Assembly (NCBI GenBank): GCA_036392515.1
Contig: DASVXU010000143.1
Location: 1 to 64,000, forward strand
Direction of reading: 5' to 3'
DNA from: JABFXC01 sp036392515
GTDB taxonomy: Bacteria; Gemmatimonadota; Gemmatimonadetes; Gemmatimonadales; Gemmatimonadaceae
Length of the DNA: 64,000 nucleotides
The first letter of the stretch is position 1, and every line of letters starts with the position of its first letter. The notes beneath the pieces are model-generated. The model searched no databases. It worked only from the letters and a program-made list of their open reading frames with translations, and was not told the DNA's origin. Shown one piece after another: positions 8,118-16,124 of the stretch. A program made the translations under genes and the position numbers.

Positions 8118-8804
8118 ATGACCGCCGACGAACAGAGCCCGCCCCCATCCCCCGAGCAGCCCGCGGGAGTGTTCCCGCCGCTCGCCGAGCGGCGGAGCGC
8201 ACGTCACGTCGCGAACCGCGCGTTCATGGCGATCAAGGCGCAGCGCGCCGCGGACCGGACGCCGATCGAGGACGTCGCCGAGAAGCTGAACGACTTCGCC
8301 GCGTCGACGCCCTTCCTGATCTTCCACGTGATCTGGTTCCTGATCTGGATTCCGTGGAACACGGGGCTGCTGCGCGGGCTCGGCGTCCATCCCTTCGATC
8401 CGTTTCCCTTCGGGTTGCTGACGATGGTCGTCTCGCTCGAGGCGATCTTCCTCTCGATCTTCGTGCTGCTCGCGCAGAAGCGCGAGTCGGCGATCGCCGA
8501 GCTGCGCGAGGAGCTCTCGCTGCAGGTCGCGCTCTGGACCGAGCAGGAAGTCACGAAGACGCTGCAGCTCGTGACGGGACTCTACCGGCGGCTCGGCCAT
8601 CCGCTGGCGGAGGACGCGGAGCTGAAGCAGATGCTCGGGCCCCTCGACGTGCACGGGATCGAGAGTCGGCTGCTCGCCGAGATCGATCAGACGTCGAAGG
8701 CGCGCAGCACTAGGGACGGCCCGTCGATCGAGAAGCCGCTGCGGACGAAGCCGCCGAACGGGGAAGGCCAGGGATCGCCGGAGTCGCCACGGCAGGCCCG
8801 GTGA
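8118..8804 (+). CDS. DUF1003 membrane protein
   Basis: A 228-residue inner-membrane protein of the DUF1003 family. The core has two helices, at about 68-88 (TPFLIFHVIWFLIWIPWN) and 100-122 (FGLLTMVVSLEAIFLSIF), flanked by the family motifs RADRTPIEDVA-like and LLAQKRESAIAELREEL. The function of the family is unknown. The last 32 codons, rich in Pro, Arg and Ser, overlap the 3' end of the convergent lipid-kinase gene by 95 bases, which is unusual and suggests that one of the two C-terminal tails is not conserved. Confidence 0.85.
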   Translation: MTADEQSPPPSPEQPAGVFPPLAERRSARHVANRAFMAIKAQRAADRTPIEDVAEKLNDFAASTPFLIFHVIWFLIWIPWNTGLLRGLGVHPFDPFPFGLLTMVVSLEAIFLSIFVLLAQKRESAIAELREELSLQVALWTEQEVTKTLQLVTGLYRRLGHPLAEDAELKQMLGPLDVHGIESRLLAEIDQTSKARSTRDGPSIEKPLRTKPPNGEGQGSPESPRQAR

Positions 8805-9693
8805 TCACGCGGAGCGCGCCGGGCACGCTCTCGGCGACGATCTCGCTCCGCTTCGACTGATGCAGCTCGCCGTCGATCTGGAACGCCGGCGGCGCGTCGA
8901 AGCGCAGCGTCACGCGCGCCTCGCGGCGTACCGCGACGCCGTCGCGCGCGATGTGGGCGCCGGTCTGGGCGGTCTGGAAGAGCGCGATGCGCTCGGTGGC
9001 CGGCGCGTCCTCGATCGACACGACGTCGAGCATCCCGTCGTCGACGCTCGCGTTCGGGGCGACGAGGATCCCGCCCCCGTAGCGGCGGCCGTTGGCGATC
9101 GCGACGAGGAGCAGCTCGCGCTCGCCCAGGCCGTCGTCGAGGTCGGCGCGCAGCGGGCGAAAGCCGAAGATGTGCTTCGCCGCGGCGAGCTTGTAGCGGA
9201 GCGCGTTCCCGGCGAGCCTGCCTAACGCTCCGAGCCGCTGCAGGGTGCGCAGCGCCGCGACGTCGAAGCCGAAGCCGCCGACGTTGAGCACGTGCCGGCC
9301 GTCGATCCGCGCGCAGTCCACCGGCGTCGCCACGCCGTCCACGGCGAGCTTCGCCATCTCGACCCACGCGCGCGAGCGCATCGCGAGCGTCGAGATGAAG
9401 TCGTTTCCCGATCCGCCGGGGAGCATCAGCACGCGACAGCGGTCGCCGGCGCGCGCGGCGAGCAGCGCGCCGGTCGCCTTGCTCAGCGTCCCGTCGCCGC
9501 CGAGGATGGCGATGGTGTCGGCGCCCGCGTCGAGCGCCTCCCAGACGCAGCGCGCCTCGTCCCCCGGGCCGCGGGTGACGAGCGGCTTCGGCGCGCCGAT
9601 CCCCGCGAATGCGCGCCTAACGGCGGGGAGCAGCTTCGCGGCGCGGCCATGGCCGGCGGCGGGGTTCGCGACGAGGAATACGGAGCGCGGCAC
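8710..9693 (-). CDS. Diacylglycerol/lipid kinase (DAGK catalytic domain)
   Basis: A 327-residue member of the YegS/DgkB lipid-kinase family, which phosphorylates diacylglycerol or related lipids at the inner membrane. Visible motifs are NPAAGHGRA (nucleotide loop), ILGGDGTLSKA (the GGDGT signature) and LPGGSGNDF, where the usual T is S. The product-binding end FQIDGELH is also present. The GTG start at 9693 gives PRSVFLVANPAAG, the standard N terminus. About 30 residues after the normal family end are Ala/Ser-rich and overlap the convergent DUF1003 gene. Confidence 0.88.
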   Translation of the reverse strand: MPRSVFLVANPAAGHGRAAKLLPAVRRAFAGIGAPKPLVTRGPGDEARCVWEALDAGADTIAILGGDGTLSKATGALLAARAGDRCRVLMLPGGSGNDFISTLAMRSRAWVEMAKLAVDGVATPVDCARIDGRHVLNVGGFGFDVAALRTLQRLGALGRLAGNALRYKLAAAKHIFGFRPLRADLDDGLGERELLLVAIANGRRYGGGILVAPNASVDDGMLDVVSIEDAPATERIALFQTAQTGAHIARDGVAVRREARVTLRFDAPPAFQIDGELHQSKRSEIVAESVPGALRVITGPAVATPAIPGLPRSAASSAAASRSTGRP

Positions 9694-9791
9694 ACTGGCA
9701 GATAATGCACGAGCCGGTCCGTCGGCAAGTGCTCGCGCCGGCGTGTGACGAGAGGCACACGAGCACTGCGCGCTGCGTCAGCTCGTGGCCG

Positions 9792-10610
9792 TCACGACGG
9801 CGCGAGCGCGACGTGGCGCAGCGCGCCGGCGAACGCGCGCGGATCGTCGAGCATCAACCAGTGGCCGGTGCCGGGGATGACCGTGTGCGGGAGCGCGGGA
9901 CGCAGCACGTGCAGGCTGAACGGCCACGCGTTCGACGTCGCGACGATCGCGTGCGCCGACGCGCCGGGATGCGCGAGGAACCGGTCGAGCGCGTCCACCG
10001 CCGCGAACTGGAACATCGGGCGGAAGAGACCGACCGTGGACTCACGCCGCGCGGCGGCGAGCCGGTCGAAGATCATCTGCCGCGTCGTCTCGCGTCCGCC
10101 GGCGCACGCATCCTCGAAGCCGGCCTGCGTCGCCTCGCGCCAGTGCTCGCCCGCGAGCGCGGCGAGGAAGGGCTCGAGCTGCTCGCGGCGCTCCCGCTCC
10201 GAGAGATGCGCGAAGTCGCCGGGCGGATCGGCGAGGATCAGTCGCGCGACGCGCTCGGGATGCGCCGCGGCGAAGGCGAGGGCGACGAGCGCGCCGTAGC
10301 TGTGGCCGACGACGGTCGCGCGATCGAGCGCGTACGCGTCGAGCACCGCGCGCGCATCCTCGGCACAGGCGGGCGGGGAGTAGTCGTCGTCCGCCGGCGG
10401 CTCGGAGGAGCCATGTCCGCGCAGCTCCATCGCGATCGTGCGCGGGCGGTCGTCGCCGAGGGCCTCGACGGTCGGCTCCCAGAAGCTCGCGTCGCCGAGC
10501 ATTCCGTGGATGAAGAGCAGCGGAGCCGCCGACGCGCGGGTGTTCCCCGGCCAGTGGAATGTCCGGATCGCCCCCGCCGGTCCCGCGACTGCGAGTGAAT
10601 CGTGGTGCAT
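9792..10610 (-). CDS. Alpha/beta-fold hydrolase
   Basis: A 272-residue cytosolic hydrolase. It has the HGMLGDASFW oxyanion region, the nucleophile elbow GHSYG near residue 109 and the C-terminal catalytic histidine in PGTGHWLML. The cap region (about 140-215) is helical and contains the odd cysteine in EDACAGG. The motif set fits the carboxylesterase/haloperoxidase-like group, but the substrate cannot be told from the sequence. No ribosome site is obvious. The neighbours are unrelated housekeeping genes. Confidence 0.8.
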   Translation of the reverse strand: MHHDSLAVAGPAGAIRTFHWPGNTRASAAPLLFIHGMLGDASFWEPTVEALGDDRPRTIAMELRGHGSSEPPADDDYSPPACAEDARAVLDAYALDRATVVGHSYGALVALAFAAAHPERVARLILADPPGDFAHLSERERREQLEPFLAALAGEHWREATQAGFEDACAGGRETTRQMIFDRLAAARRESTVGLFRPMFQFAAVDALDRFLAHPGASAHAIVATSNAWPFSLHVLRPALPHTVIPGTGHWLMLDDPRAFAGALRHVALAPS

Positions 10611-10682
10611 GGCGTCAGCCCTCCACTGCGCCCGGAGCTCGGTGCCGCGACGCCCGGAAACAACCAGCGAGAGCGCGTTTCG

Positions 10683-11039
10683 TCAATCACCGGCGTGCTC
10701 GCGCAGCCAGCGCTCGAGCACGCGGACGATGTGGGCGCTCTCATCGGCGGTCAGCTCGCGCCCCGCGGGGATGCCGTGCCACCTGGCCAGACACCCGCGG
10801 CAGCACGTCGCCGTGGCGTGCTGCGCGACGAAGACGGGATGTCCCCGCCACGGGGTCTGCTTCCCGTCGTTCTTCGGCTCGGCGGGCGCGAGGCGCTTCG
10901 CGACGAAGTCCCCGGCGTGGCGCACGACGAGCGGAAGTCCCTTCACGCGCAGGTACTCGGCGTCGCCGGGTCCGAGGTGGAACTTCGCGCGGAAGGGCGC
11001 ACGCGCGAGCGCGGCGAACAGCTCATCGATGTCGCGCAT
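10683..11039 (-). CDS. DUF4186 family protein
   Basis: A 118-residue protein recognised by the conserved block TPWRGHPVFVAQHATATC followed by CRGCLARWHGI. The CCxxC cysteines and nearby histidines look like a metal site. The family is widespread, small and uncharacterised. It follows the GNAT gene by ten bases and is probably co-transcribed with it. Confidence 0.8.
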   Translation of the reverse strand: MRDIDELFAALARAPFRAKFHLGPGDAEYLRVKGLPLVVRHAGDFVAKRLAPAEPKNDGKQTPWRGHPVFVAQHATATCCRGCLARWHGIPAGRELTADESAHIVRVLERWLREHAGD

Positions 11040-11049
11040 CGGCGGTCGG

Positions 11050-11859
11050 TCAGCCGCGCCACTTCGTGCGGGTGTAGGCGATGCGGAAGCCGCGGCGCTC
11101 CGCGTTGCGCTGCGAGCCGCCTCCCGGCGCGGCCGCCATCACGGCGAGATCGGCGCCCCGCTCGACGGCGAAGCGCAGCCGCGCCTCGAGCAGCGCGCGC
11201 TGCCCGCCGCGGCCGCGGAAGCGCGCGATGGTGCTCGCCCCCGCGAGCAGCGCGACGCCGCCGTGGATGGCGATCGCTCCCGCGCCGACGGGCGTCCCTT
11301 CCAGCTCGGCGATGAAGCAGTGCGTGCCGCGCGCCCGCGCGGTGATCGCGGCGTAGCCGCGGATGAAGTCGGCGAGCTCCTTCGACTCGCTCCAGCCCTC
11401 GGCGGAGGTGTCGGCGTAGAGCGCCTCCTCGCCCGGCTCGACGCGGCGCGCGCGGATCCCGGCGCCCGACGTCGTCGCTGCATCGGCGCTGCCTAACGGT
11501 CGGAAGAGAACGCTGCTCAGCTCGAACGGCCGGTAGCCGCGCTCGACGAGGAGCGCGAGGATCTCGGGAGGAGCGATCGGGCTGACCTCGTGCATCACTT
11601 CGGCGCCGCGCTCGCGGAAGAATCGCTCGATGGTCTCCATCTCCGGCGCGCCGACGGGGTCGAAGAGGCCGAGGCCGAAGGTCTGCGTGATCGCCGAGCC
11701 GGGACCGTCGAACATCGCGTAGGTGCCGGCGACATCGATCCACGCGGCGCCGACGTCGGGCTGCAGCTCGGCGCGCGCCTCGACGAAGGCGACGTTGGCG
11801 AGCGCCTCGGTGCGCTCGAGCCGGCGGGCGAGGGCGAGATCGACGAGAGGCCAGGTCAT
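11050..11859 (-). CDS. GNAT-family N-acetyltransferase
   Basis: A 269-residue protein whose C-terminal 140 residues form a GNAT fold. The acetyl-CoA loop is seen as ARFRGRGGQRALLEA and the typical final strand as AERRGFRIAYTRTKW. The N-terminal half is a divergent, degenerate GNAT-like or dimerisation region starting MTWPLVDLALARRLE. The substrate is unknown. It lies between a HAD phosphatase and DUF4186 genes on the same strand. Confidence 0.78.
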   Translation of the reverse strand: MTWPLVDLALARRLERTEALANVAFVEARAELQPDVGAAWIDVAGTYAMFDGPGSAITQTFGLGLFDPVGAPEMETIERFFRERGAEVMHEVSPIAPPEILALLVERGYRPFELSSVLFRPLGSADAATTSGAGIRARRVEPGEEALYADTSAEGWSESKELADFIRGYAAITARARGTHCFIAELEGTPVGAGAIAIHGGVALLAGASTIARFRGRGGQRALLEARLRFAVERGADLAVMAAAPGGGSQRNAERRGFRIAYTRTKWRG

Positions 11860-11893
11860 GGAGCGCGCGTGCGCGTCGACGTCCGCGTCGGGT

Positions 11894-12694
11894 TCAAACC
11901 CGGGCGGCGATGGCGAGGCCGAGGGCCTCGGCGAGCCCCGCGTCGTCGACGTGCGAGACAGTATGCCGCGCCACCTCGTGCAGCTCGGGCTCGGCGTTTC
12001 CCATCGCGATCGCCCAGCCGACCTCGCGCATCGCCTCGAGGTCGTTGCGCCCGTCGCCGACGAACATCGTCTCCTCGAGCGGCACCCCGAGCTCGTCGGC
12101 GACGACGCGCACCGCGCGGGCCTTGTTCACTCCCATCGCGGTCATGTTGACGAAGCTCGTGTCGGGCATGACCGGCGAGGTGGACGGCGTCATCTCGATG
12201 CCGGGAACCGGCTCGGCGAGGGCCACGGCCTCGAGACCGATGGGCATGAGCCACTGCGCGCGGACGATCGTGCCCTCGAGCGACGCGAAGGGTCGCGGGC
12301 GGAAGGGAACTCCGAGGAGCGACGCATGCGCGCGGGCGCGTGCGCCGGTGCACTCGACCGCGTACTCGTCGTCGGTGTACAGCTCGAGGGTCCACCCCGT
12401 CACGCGTGCCCGATCGACGAGATACCGCACCGTTTCCGCCTCGAGGCCCGTCGAGCGCGAGCGGTGTCCCGCCAGGTCGACGATGCTCGCGCCATTCTGG
12501 AAGACGTGCCATCCCGCCGGATCGAGGCGCTCGGCGTAGCCACGCGCGAGCCCGAAGGCGGGGCGACCGGAGCAGATGGCGAGGTGGATGCCGTTGGCGC
12601 GCGCGCGCTCGGCGGCGGCCCACGTTGCGGGGAGCACCGTCCCGCCGGTGCCGACGAGGGTGCCGTCGACGTCGATGCAGATGAGCCTGACCAT
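11894..12694 (-). CDS. HAD-IIB (Cof-type) phosphatase
   Basis: A 266-residue HAD hydrolase. Motif I is ICIDVDGTLVG with the nucleophilic aspartate near residue 8, motif II is AICSGRP, the motif III lysine lies in VNKARAV, and motif IV is VGDGRNDLEAM. The insertion between motifs II and III is the C2B cap of Cof-type enzymes, which dephosphorylate sugar phosphates and related metabolites. The exact substrate cannot be predicted. It begins the minus-strand series HAD-GNAT-DUF4186-hydrolase. Confidence 0.88.
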   Translation of the reverse strand: MVRLICIDVDGTLVGTGGTVLPATWAAAERARANGIHLAICSGRPAFGLARGYAERLDPAGWHVFQNGASIVDLAGHRSRSTGLEAETVRYLVDRARVTGWTLELYTDDEYAVECTGARARAHASLLGVPFRPRPFASLEGTIVRAQWLMPIGLEAVALAEPVPGIEMTPSTSPVMPDTSFVNMTAMGVNKARAVRVVADELGVPLEETMFVGDGRNDLEAMREVGWAIAMGNAEPELHEVARHTVSHVDDAGLAEALGLAIAARV

Positions 12695-12735
12695 TGTCGC
12701 AACCTAGAGACTCCGGCCGGGATATCGCAACGACT

Positions 12736-12813
12736 CGGGGGCCGGGGGCCAGTCGTAAGCAACGGCGTTGACGGCAGTAAGTGCGGGTCCTCACGCCCGG
12801 CCCCCGGCCCCCG
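12736..12813. repeat. Intergenic palindrome, gggggccgggggcc family
   Basis: GGGGGCCGGGGGCC on the left is complementary to GGCCCCCGGCCCCC on the right, about 50 bases apart. It sits between the divergent HAD and lipoprotein genes. A near-copy of the dispersed octamer (CGTTAGGG) follows at 12834. Confidence 0.7.
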
Positions 12814-12888
12814 CTCTCGCACGGAAGTTGAAGCGTTAGGGCGATGCGCGACGTCGCGCGAGGAAGCGTCCGCAGGAGGAGAAGGGTC

Positions 12889-14217
12889 ATGAAGCACAGC
12901 CCACTCGCATTCGTGCTCGGCGCGTGCGCGATCGGCGCATGCAGCGGCTCCGACCTCAATGCCCCGCGCGGTCCGTCTGTCGTGCCATCGTTCGCGGTGG
13001 CGGCGAACGAGCCCGACGCGCTGGCGATCTCGGCGAACATCCAGGCGACGCACACGCCGTTCGGGACGGTGATCGACCCGATCTACGCGAGCGGGGACTC
13101 GTCGAGCGCGGATTTCACGCGGCTCGTCGGATACAGTCGCGCCGCGGACGCGGCGATCTGGAGCGGCCACTATCTCGCGGCCGAGTCGTTCCGGTATGGC
13201 GCGACCGGCAGCGCGGAGGCGCTGGCGAACGTGCGTCGTGAGGTGAAGGCGATCGCCGCTCTCGTCGAGGTGCCCGGGACCGGCGTGCTGGCGCGCTTCA
13301 GCGCGCCGGCGAGCTCGCCGTACACGGCCGGGATCGTGAGCGGAGAAGCGCAGCACGGGATCTACGAGGGAACGCTCGGCGGAGCGACGCAGTGCTGGCT
13401 CGGCAACACCTCGCGCGACCAGTACACCGGCGCGTTCTTCGGCCTCGCCGTCGCCTACGACATGGTGCCCGACGCGAAGCTCCAGAAGCGCATCCGCAGG
13501 ACCGTCTCGCGGATGCTCGACTTCCTGCTCGCGCACGGATGGAACGTCGTGATGCCTGCCGAGCCGGTGAGCACCGTCTGCCCGCACGGCACGGCGTACG
13601 ACGTGGTGAGCACGACATTCCTGCAGCGCCCGGAGCAGCGGCTCGCCTTCCTGCAGATCGGGCGGCACATGGATTCGACGCGCTACACGGCGGCGTATCT
13701 CGCGGAGCGCAGCGCATCCGCCGCGACTGTCTCGCTCCCGATCGAGACGGAGTGCCAGGACCCACACGGGAGCTACTACAAGTTCAACATCGACTACGCG
13801 AACCTGTACAACCTGATCCGGCTCGAGGAGCCTGACTCGCCCTTCCGGCTGCTGTACATGAACGCGTATCAGGTGCTGCGCGGCTGCACGGGCTCGCACC
13901 AGAACGCGCACTTCGACATGATCGACCGCGCGCTCACCGGACCGGAGGCGTCACGCGACGCGGAGGCAGCCTCGCTGCTCGGGCTCTGGCTCGAGCGTCC
14001 ACGCCGCGACTGGTTCACCGACGTCAGCGCGCAGTATCCGCCGCTCTGCGGCGGCCACGCCTGCGAGCCCGTCCCGGTGAACGAGCGCCCGAACACGGAC
14101 TTCCTCTGGCAGCGGAGCCCGTTCGAGGTGCGGGGAGGAAAGAACGGGACGATCGAGACGGCGGGGATCGACTACATCCTGCCGTACTGGATGGGACGGG
14201 CGCTCGGAGTGCTCTAA
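12889..14217 (+). CDS. Secreted lipoprotein of unknown function
   Basis: A 442-residue protein beginning MKHSPLAFVLGACAIGAC, a lipoprotein signal with the acylated Cys at about 18-21. The start is set by the GGAGGAGAAGG ribosome site; an in-frame ATG 45 bases upstream lacks one. The mature part is mostly helical and contains eight or more cysteines, some probably disulfide-bonded (ATQCWLGN, STVCPHG, ETECQDPHG, RGCTGSHQN, PPLCGGHACEP). An aromatic-rich SYYKFNIDYANLYNLIRL segment and DYILPYWMGRALG at the end suggest an alpha/alpha-toroid fold, but I recognise no enzyme family. It is flanked by palindromic repeats on both sides. Confidence 0.7.
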   Translation: MKHSPLAFVLGACAIGACSGSDLNAPRGPSVVPSFAVAANEPDALAISANIQATHTPFGTVIDPIYASGDSSSADFTRLVGYSRAADAAIWSGHYLAAESFRYGATGSAEALANVRREVKAIAALVEVPGTGVLARFSAPASSPYTAGIVSGEAQHGIYEGTLGGATQCWLGNTSRDQYTGAFFGLAVAYDMVPDAKLQKRIRRTVSRMLDFLLAHGWNVVMPAEPVSTVCPHGTAYDVVSTTFLQRPEQRLAFLQIGRHMDSTRYTAAYLAERSASAATVSLPIETECQDPHGSYYKFNIDYANLYNLIRLEEPDSPFRLLYMNAYQVLRGCTGSHQNAHFDMIDRALTGPEASRDAEAASLLGLWLERPRRDWFTDVSAQYPPLCGGHACEPVPVNERPNTDFLWQRSPFEVRGGKNGTIETAGIDYILPYWMGRALGVL

Positions 14218-14219
14218 CT

Positions 14220-14385
14220 ACGACGAGCGACGAGCGACCAACTGCAACGAGCGACGAGCGACCAACTACAACCAGCATTGGAATTGCGACGAGCGGTCGC
14301 TCGTCGCGCCTCCGATGCCCCTTGTAGTTGGTCGCTCGTCGCTCGTTGGTGTTACTTGCTCGTCGCTCGTCGTAGTTGCTACCGC
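14220..14385. repeat. Intergenic long inverted repeat, gacgagcgacgagcgacc family
   Basis: The left arm has two units of ACGAGCGACGAGCGACCAAC; the right arm has the complement GTTGGTCGCTCGTCGCTCGT plus further CGCTCGTCG units. An inner pair, GCGACGAGCG and CGCTCGTCGC, flanks the centre. It lies between the convergent lipoprotein and HPP genes and is probably transcribed into a large hairpin that ends both messages. Confidence 0.8.
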
Positions 14386-14392
14386 GTAGTTG

Positions 14393-15022
14393 CTACCGCC
14401 GCGCGGTCCGCAGCCGCGACAACGCCTCGGCCACCACCGCGACGACCAGCACGCCGCACATCAGGGCGAGGGGCGTCTTGCCCGTCATGCGATAGGCGCC
14501 CATCGTGACCAGGAGCAGCGTCGCGGCGGCGGGCGGGTGCCACGCCTTGAGCTGCGGCTGGACGAAGGCGAGCATCGCGAGGCCGAAGGCGCTCGCCCAG
14601 ACGCGCAGGAGCGGAGGCTTCGAAAGCAGCGCGGGGGCCTCGCCGGCGCCGAGGATCAGGACCGCGAGATAGCCGCAGGCGATCGCGGTGAGGTGGCCGA
14701 GGAAGACGGAGCGGAACCGCGTCGTCTCGTGGCCGGGATTGCTCGCGAGGAGGAAGGCGGTGGGCCCGATGCCCGCGAAGAGCCAGGGCTGCTTCATCCA
14801 GTAGCCGAGCGAGCCGGAGACGACGATGAGCATCGCCGCGACGGCGGGTGCCCAGATCGCGTCGAGCGCGCGCGAGGTGGCGACGCCACCGCGGAAGATC
14901 GCGAGCAGTCGATCGAGCGAGGGCGCCGCAGCGGGAGCGCTGCGCACGCCGGCGGGAGTCGGATACGAAGCCATTGGCGTCGGGGGTTCGGGGTCGAAGC
15001 CCGAGTTGCCGGGCTCACCCAT
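14393..15022 (-). CDS. HPP-family membrane protein
   Basis: A 209-residue inner-membrane protein with five predicted helices and the family signature WHPPAAATLLL. HPP proteins are small membrane proteins; some plant and cyanobacterial members transport nitrite, but this activity is not shown here. The start at ATG 15022 is preceded by GAGGAG at good spacing; a GTG 39 bases further upstream is less likely. The first 45 residues are Pro/Ala-rich and cytosolic. Confidence 0.85.
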   Translation of the reverse strand: MGEPGNSGFDPEPPTPMASYPTPAGVRSAPAAAPSLDRLLAIFRGGVATSRALDAIWAPAVAAMLIVVSGSLGYWMKQPWLFAGIGPTAFLLASNPGHETTRFRSVFLGHLTAIACGYLAVLILGAGEAPALLSKPPLLRVWASAFGLAMLAFVQPQLKAWHPPAAATLLLVTMGAYRMTGKTPLALMCGVLVVAVVAEALSRLRTARR

Positions 15023-15057
15023 ATCGACTCCTCGCCCGCCCGAGGGTAACCCCGAAT

Positions 15058-15810
15058 TCACCCGAAAAAGTGCGCTGCGTCACCGCCGAGTCGCTCGAGC
15101 AGCGAAAGCGCGTTCGCCGCCGCGGCGCCGGACGCGGTGTTGTCGAAGATGCACCAGACCTCGGTCGCGCTCCGGCCGGCCTCACGCATCCGCGCCGCGA
15201 GGGCGTCGAGATACGCGTCGTCGTAGGCCGACCAGTAGGTGCGCGGCGATCCGTGCAGCCGATAGTAGACGAGCCCGGGATCTCCGCCCGGCTCCGACGC
15301 CGCGGGCACGCGCGCCGGATCGGCGGCGACCCGCGCGACGCGATGCGTCACGAGCAGCCGCCCGGCGTCGCGATCGAACCAGCTGGCGTGCCGCGGCTCG
15401 AGCGCCACCGGGCCCGCATATCGCGCGCGAAGGACGCGGAAGAACTCGTCCGCGCTCGCGATGTCGAGCGCGAGCTTCGGGGGGAGCTGCACGAGCAGTG
15501 CGCCGAGGCGGTCGCCTAACGCGCTCGCCCCGGCGAGAAAGGCGTCGAGGAGGTCGGCCGCGGCGACGAGCGTCCGCTCGTGGGTGATGGCCTTCGGGAT
15601 CTTGACCGAGAAGGTGAATCCTTCCGGAACGAGGCTCGCCCACCGCGCGTATGTCGCCGGGCGGTGCGGCCGATAGAAGCTCGAGTTGATCTCGGCGACG
15701 GGAAAGCGGCGCGCGTAGCGCTGGAGATGCGTCCCCTCGCCGGGAAATGCGGCCTGCACCGCGACGGGGAGCGACCACCCGGCGGTGCCGACGAGGAGTC
15801 GGCCGCTCAC
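15058..15810 (-). CDS. DUF72 family protein
   Basis: A 250-residue protein with the typical opening RLLVGTAGWS, the strand INSSFYR, FSVKIPKAITH, LLVQLPPKL, and the late motifs YYRLHG and VWCIFDNT. DUF72 (YecE-like) proteins adopt a TIM-barrel fold and have no established reaction. The GTG start overlaps the TGA of the preceding Dabb gene (GTGA), so the two are translationally coupled. Confidence 0.88.
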   Translation of the reverse strand: MSGRLLVGTAGWSLPVAVQAAFPGEGTHLQRYARRFPVAEINSSFYRPHRPATYARWASLVPEGFTFSVKIPKAITHERTLVAAADLLDAFLAGASALGDRLGALLVQLPPKLALDIASADEFFRVLRARYAGPVALEPRHASWFDRDAGRLLVTHRVARVAADPARVPAASEPGGDPGLVYYRLHGSPRTYWSAYDDAYLDALAARMREAGRSATEVWCIFDNTASGAAAANALSLLERLGGDAAHFFG

Positions 15811-16115
15811 GTGTCGATGGTCACGGCGTCGTAGATCAGCACCTTCTTCCAGAAGCGCGCGCAGGTCTCGCGGAAGACGTCGTGCACCGGATGCTCCTGG
15901 TAGACGTCGTGTCCGGCCGCGTCGTCGAAGCTGACGATGAGGGCGTACGAATAGCTCCGGTCGATCACCGGCCGGTCGGTGGGAGCGGGCGTGCCGATCG
16001 AGCCGCCGCGCACGGTGTCGATGCCGAGGAGGGAGCGGAGCCCCGCGAGCCACTCGGCGCGCTCGGCGCGGGTCAGTCCCTCGCGCTCCCAGAAGTAGAC
16101 GGAATGGATGAACAT
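15807..16115 (-). CDS. Dabb-family (stress-responsive A/B barrel) protein
   Basis: A 102-residue dimeric alpha/beta-barrel domain. MFIHSVYFWEREGLT and the later DRSYSYALIVSFDD, EHPVHDVF blocks are typical of the Dabb family, where the histidines near the start and in HPVHD line the pocket. Members include stress proteins and small enzymes. It is coupled to the downstream DUF72 gene and starts only ten bases after the GH97 gene ends on the same strand, reading leftward. Confidence 0.82.
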   Translation of the reverse strand: MFIHSVYFWEREGLTRAERAEWLAGLRSLLGIDTVRGGSIGTPAPTDRPVIDRSYSYALIVSFDDAAGHDVYQEHPVHDVFRETCARFWKKVLIYDAVTIDT

Positions 16116-16124
16116 GTCGGCTGC

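Noticed and set aside
11885..11905. tRNA-like T-loop sequence GGTTCAAACCC
   Set aside because: It is the 3' end of the HAD gene; no acceptor stem, anticodon arm or D arm can be drawn around it.
14220..14385. Possible CRISPR array
   Set aside because: The repeated units are arranged as complementary arms with no regular spacers and no cas genes nearby; it is a palindromic repeat.
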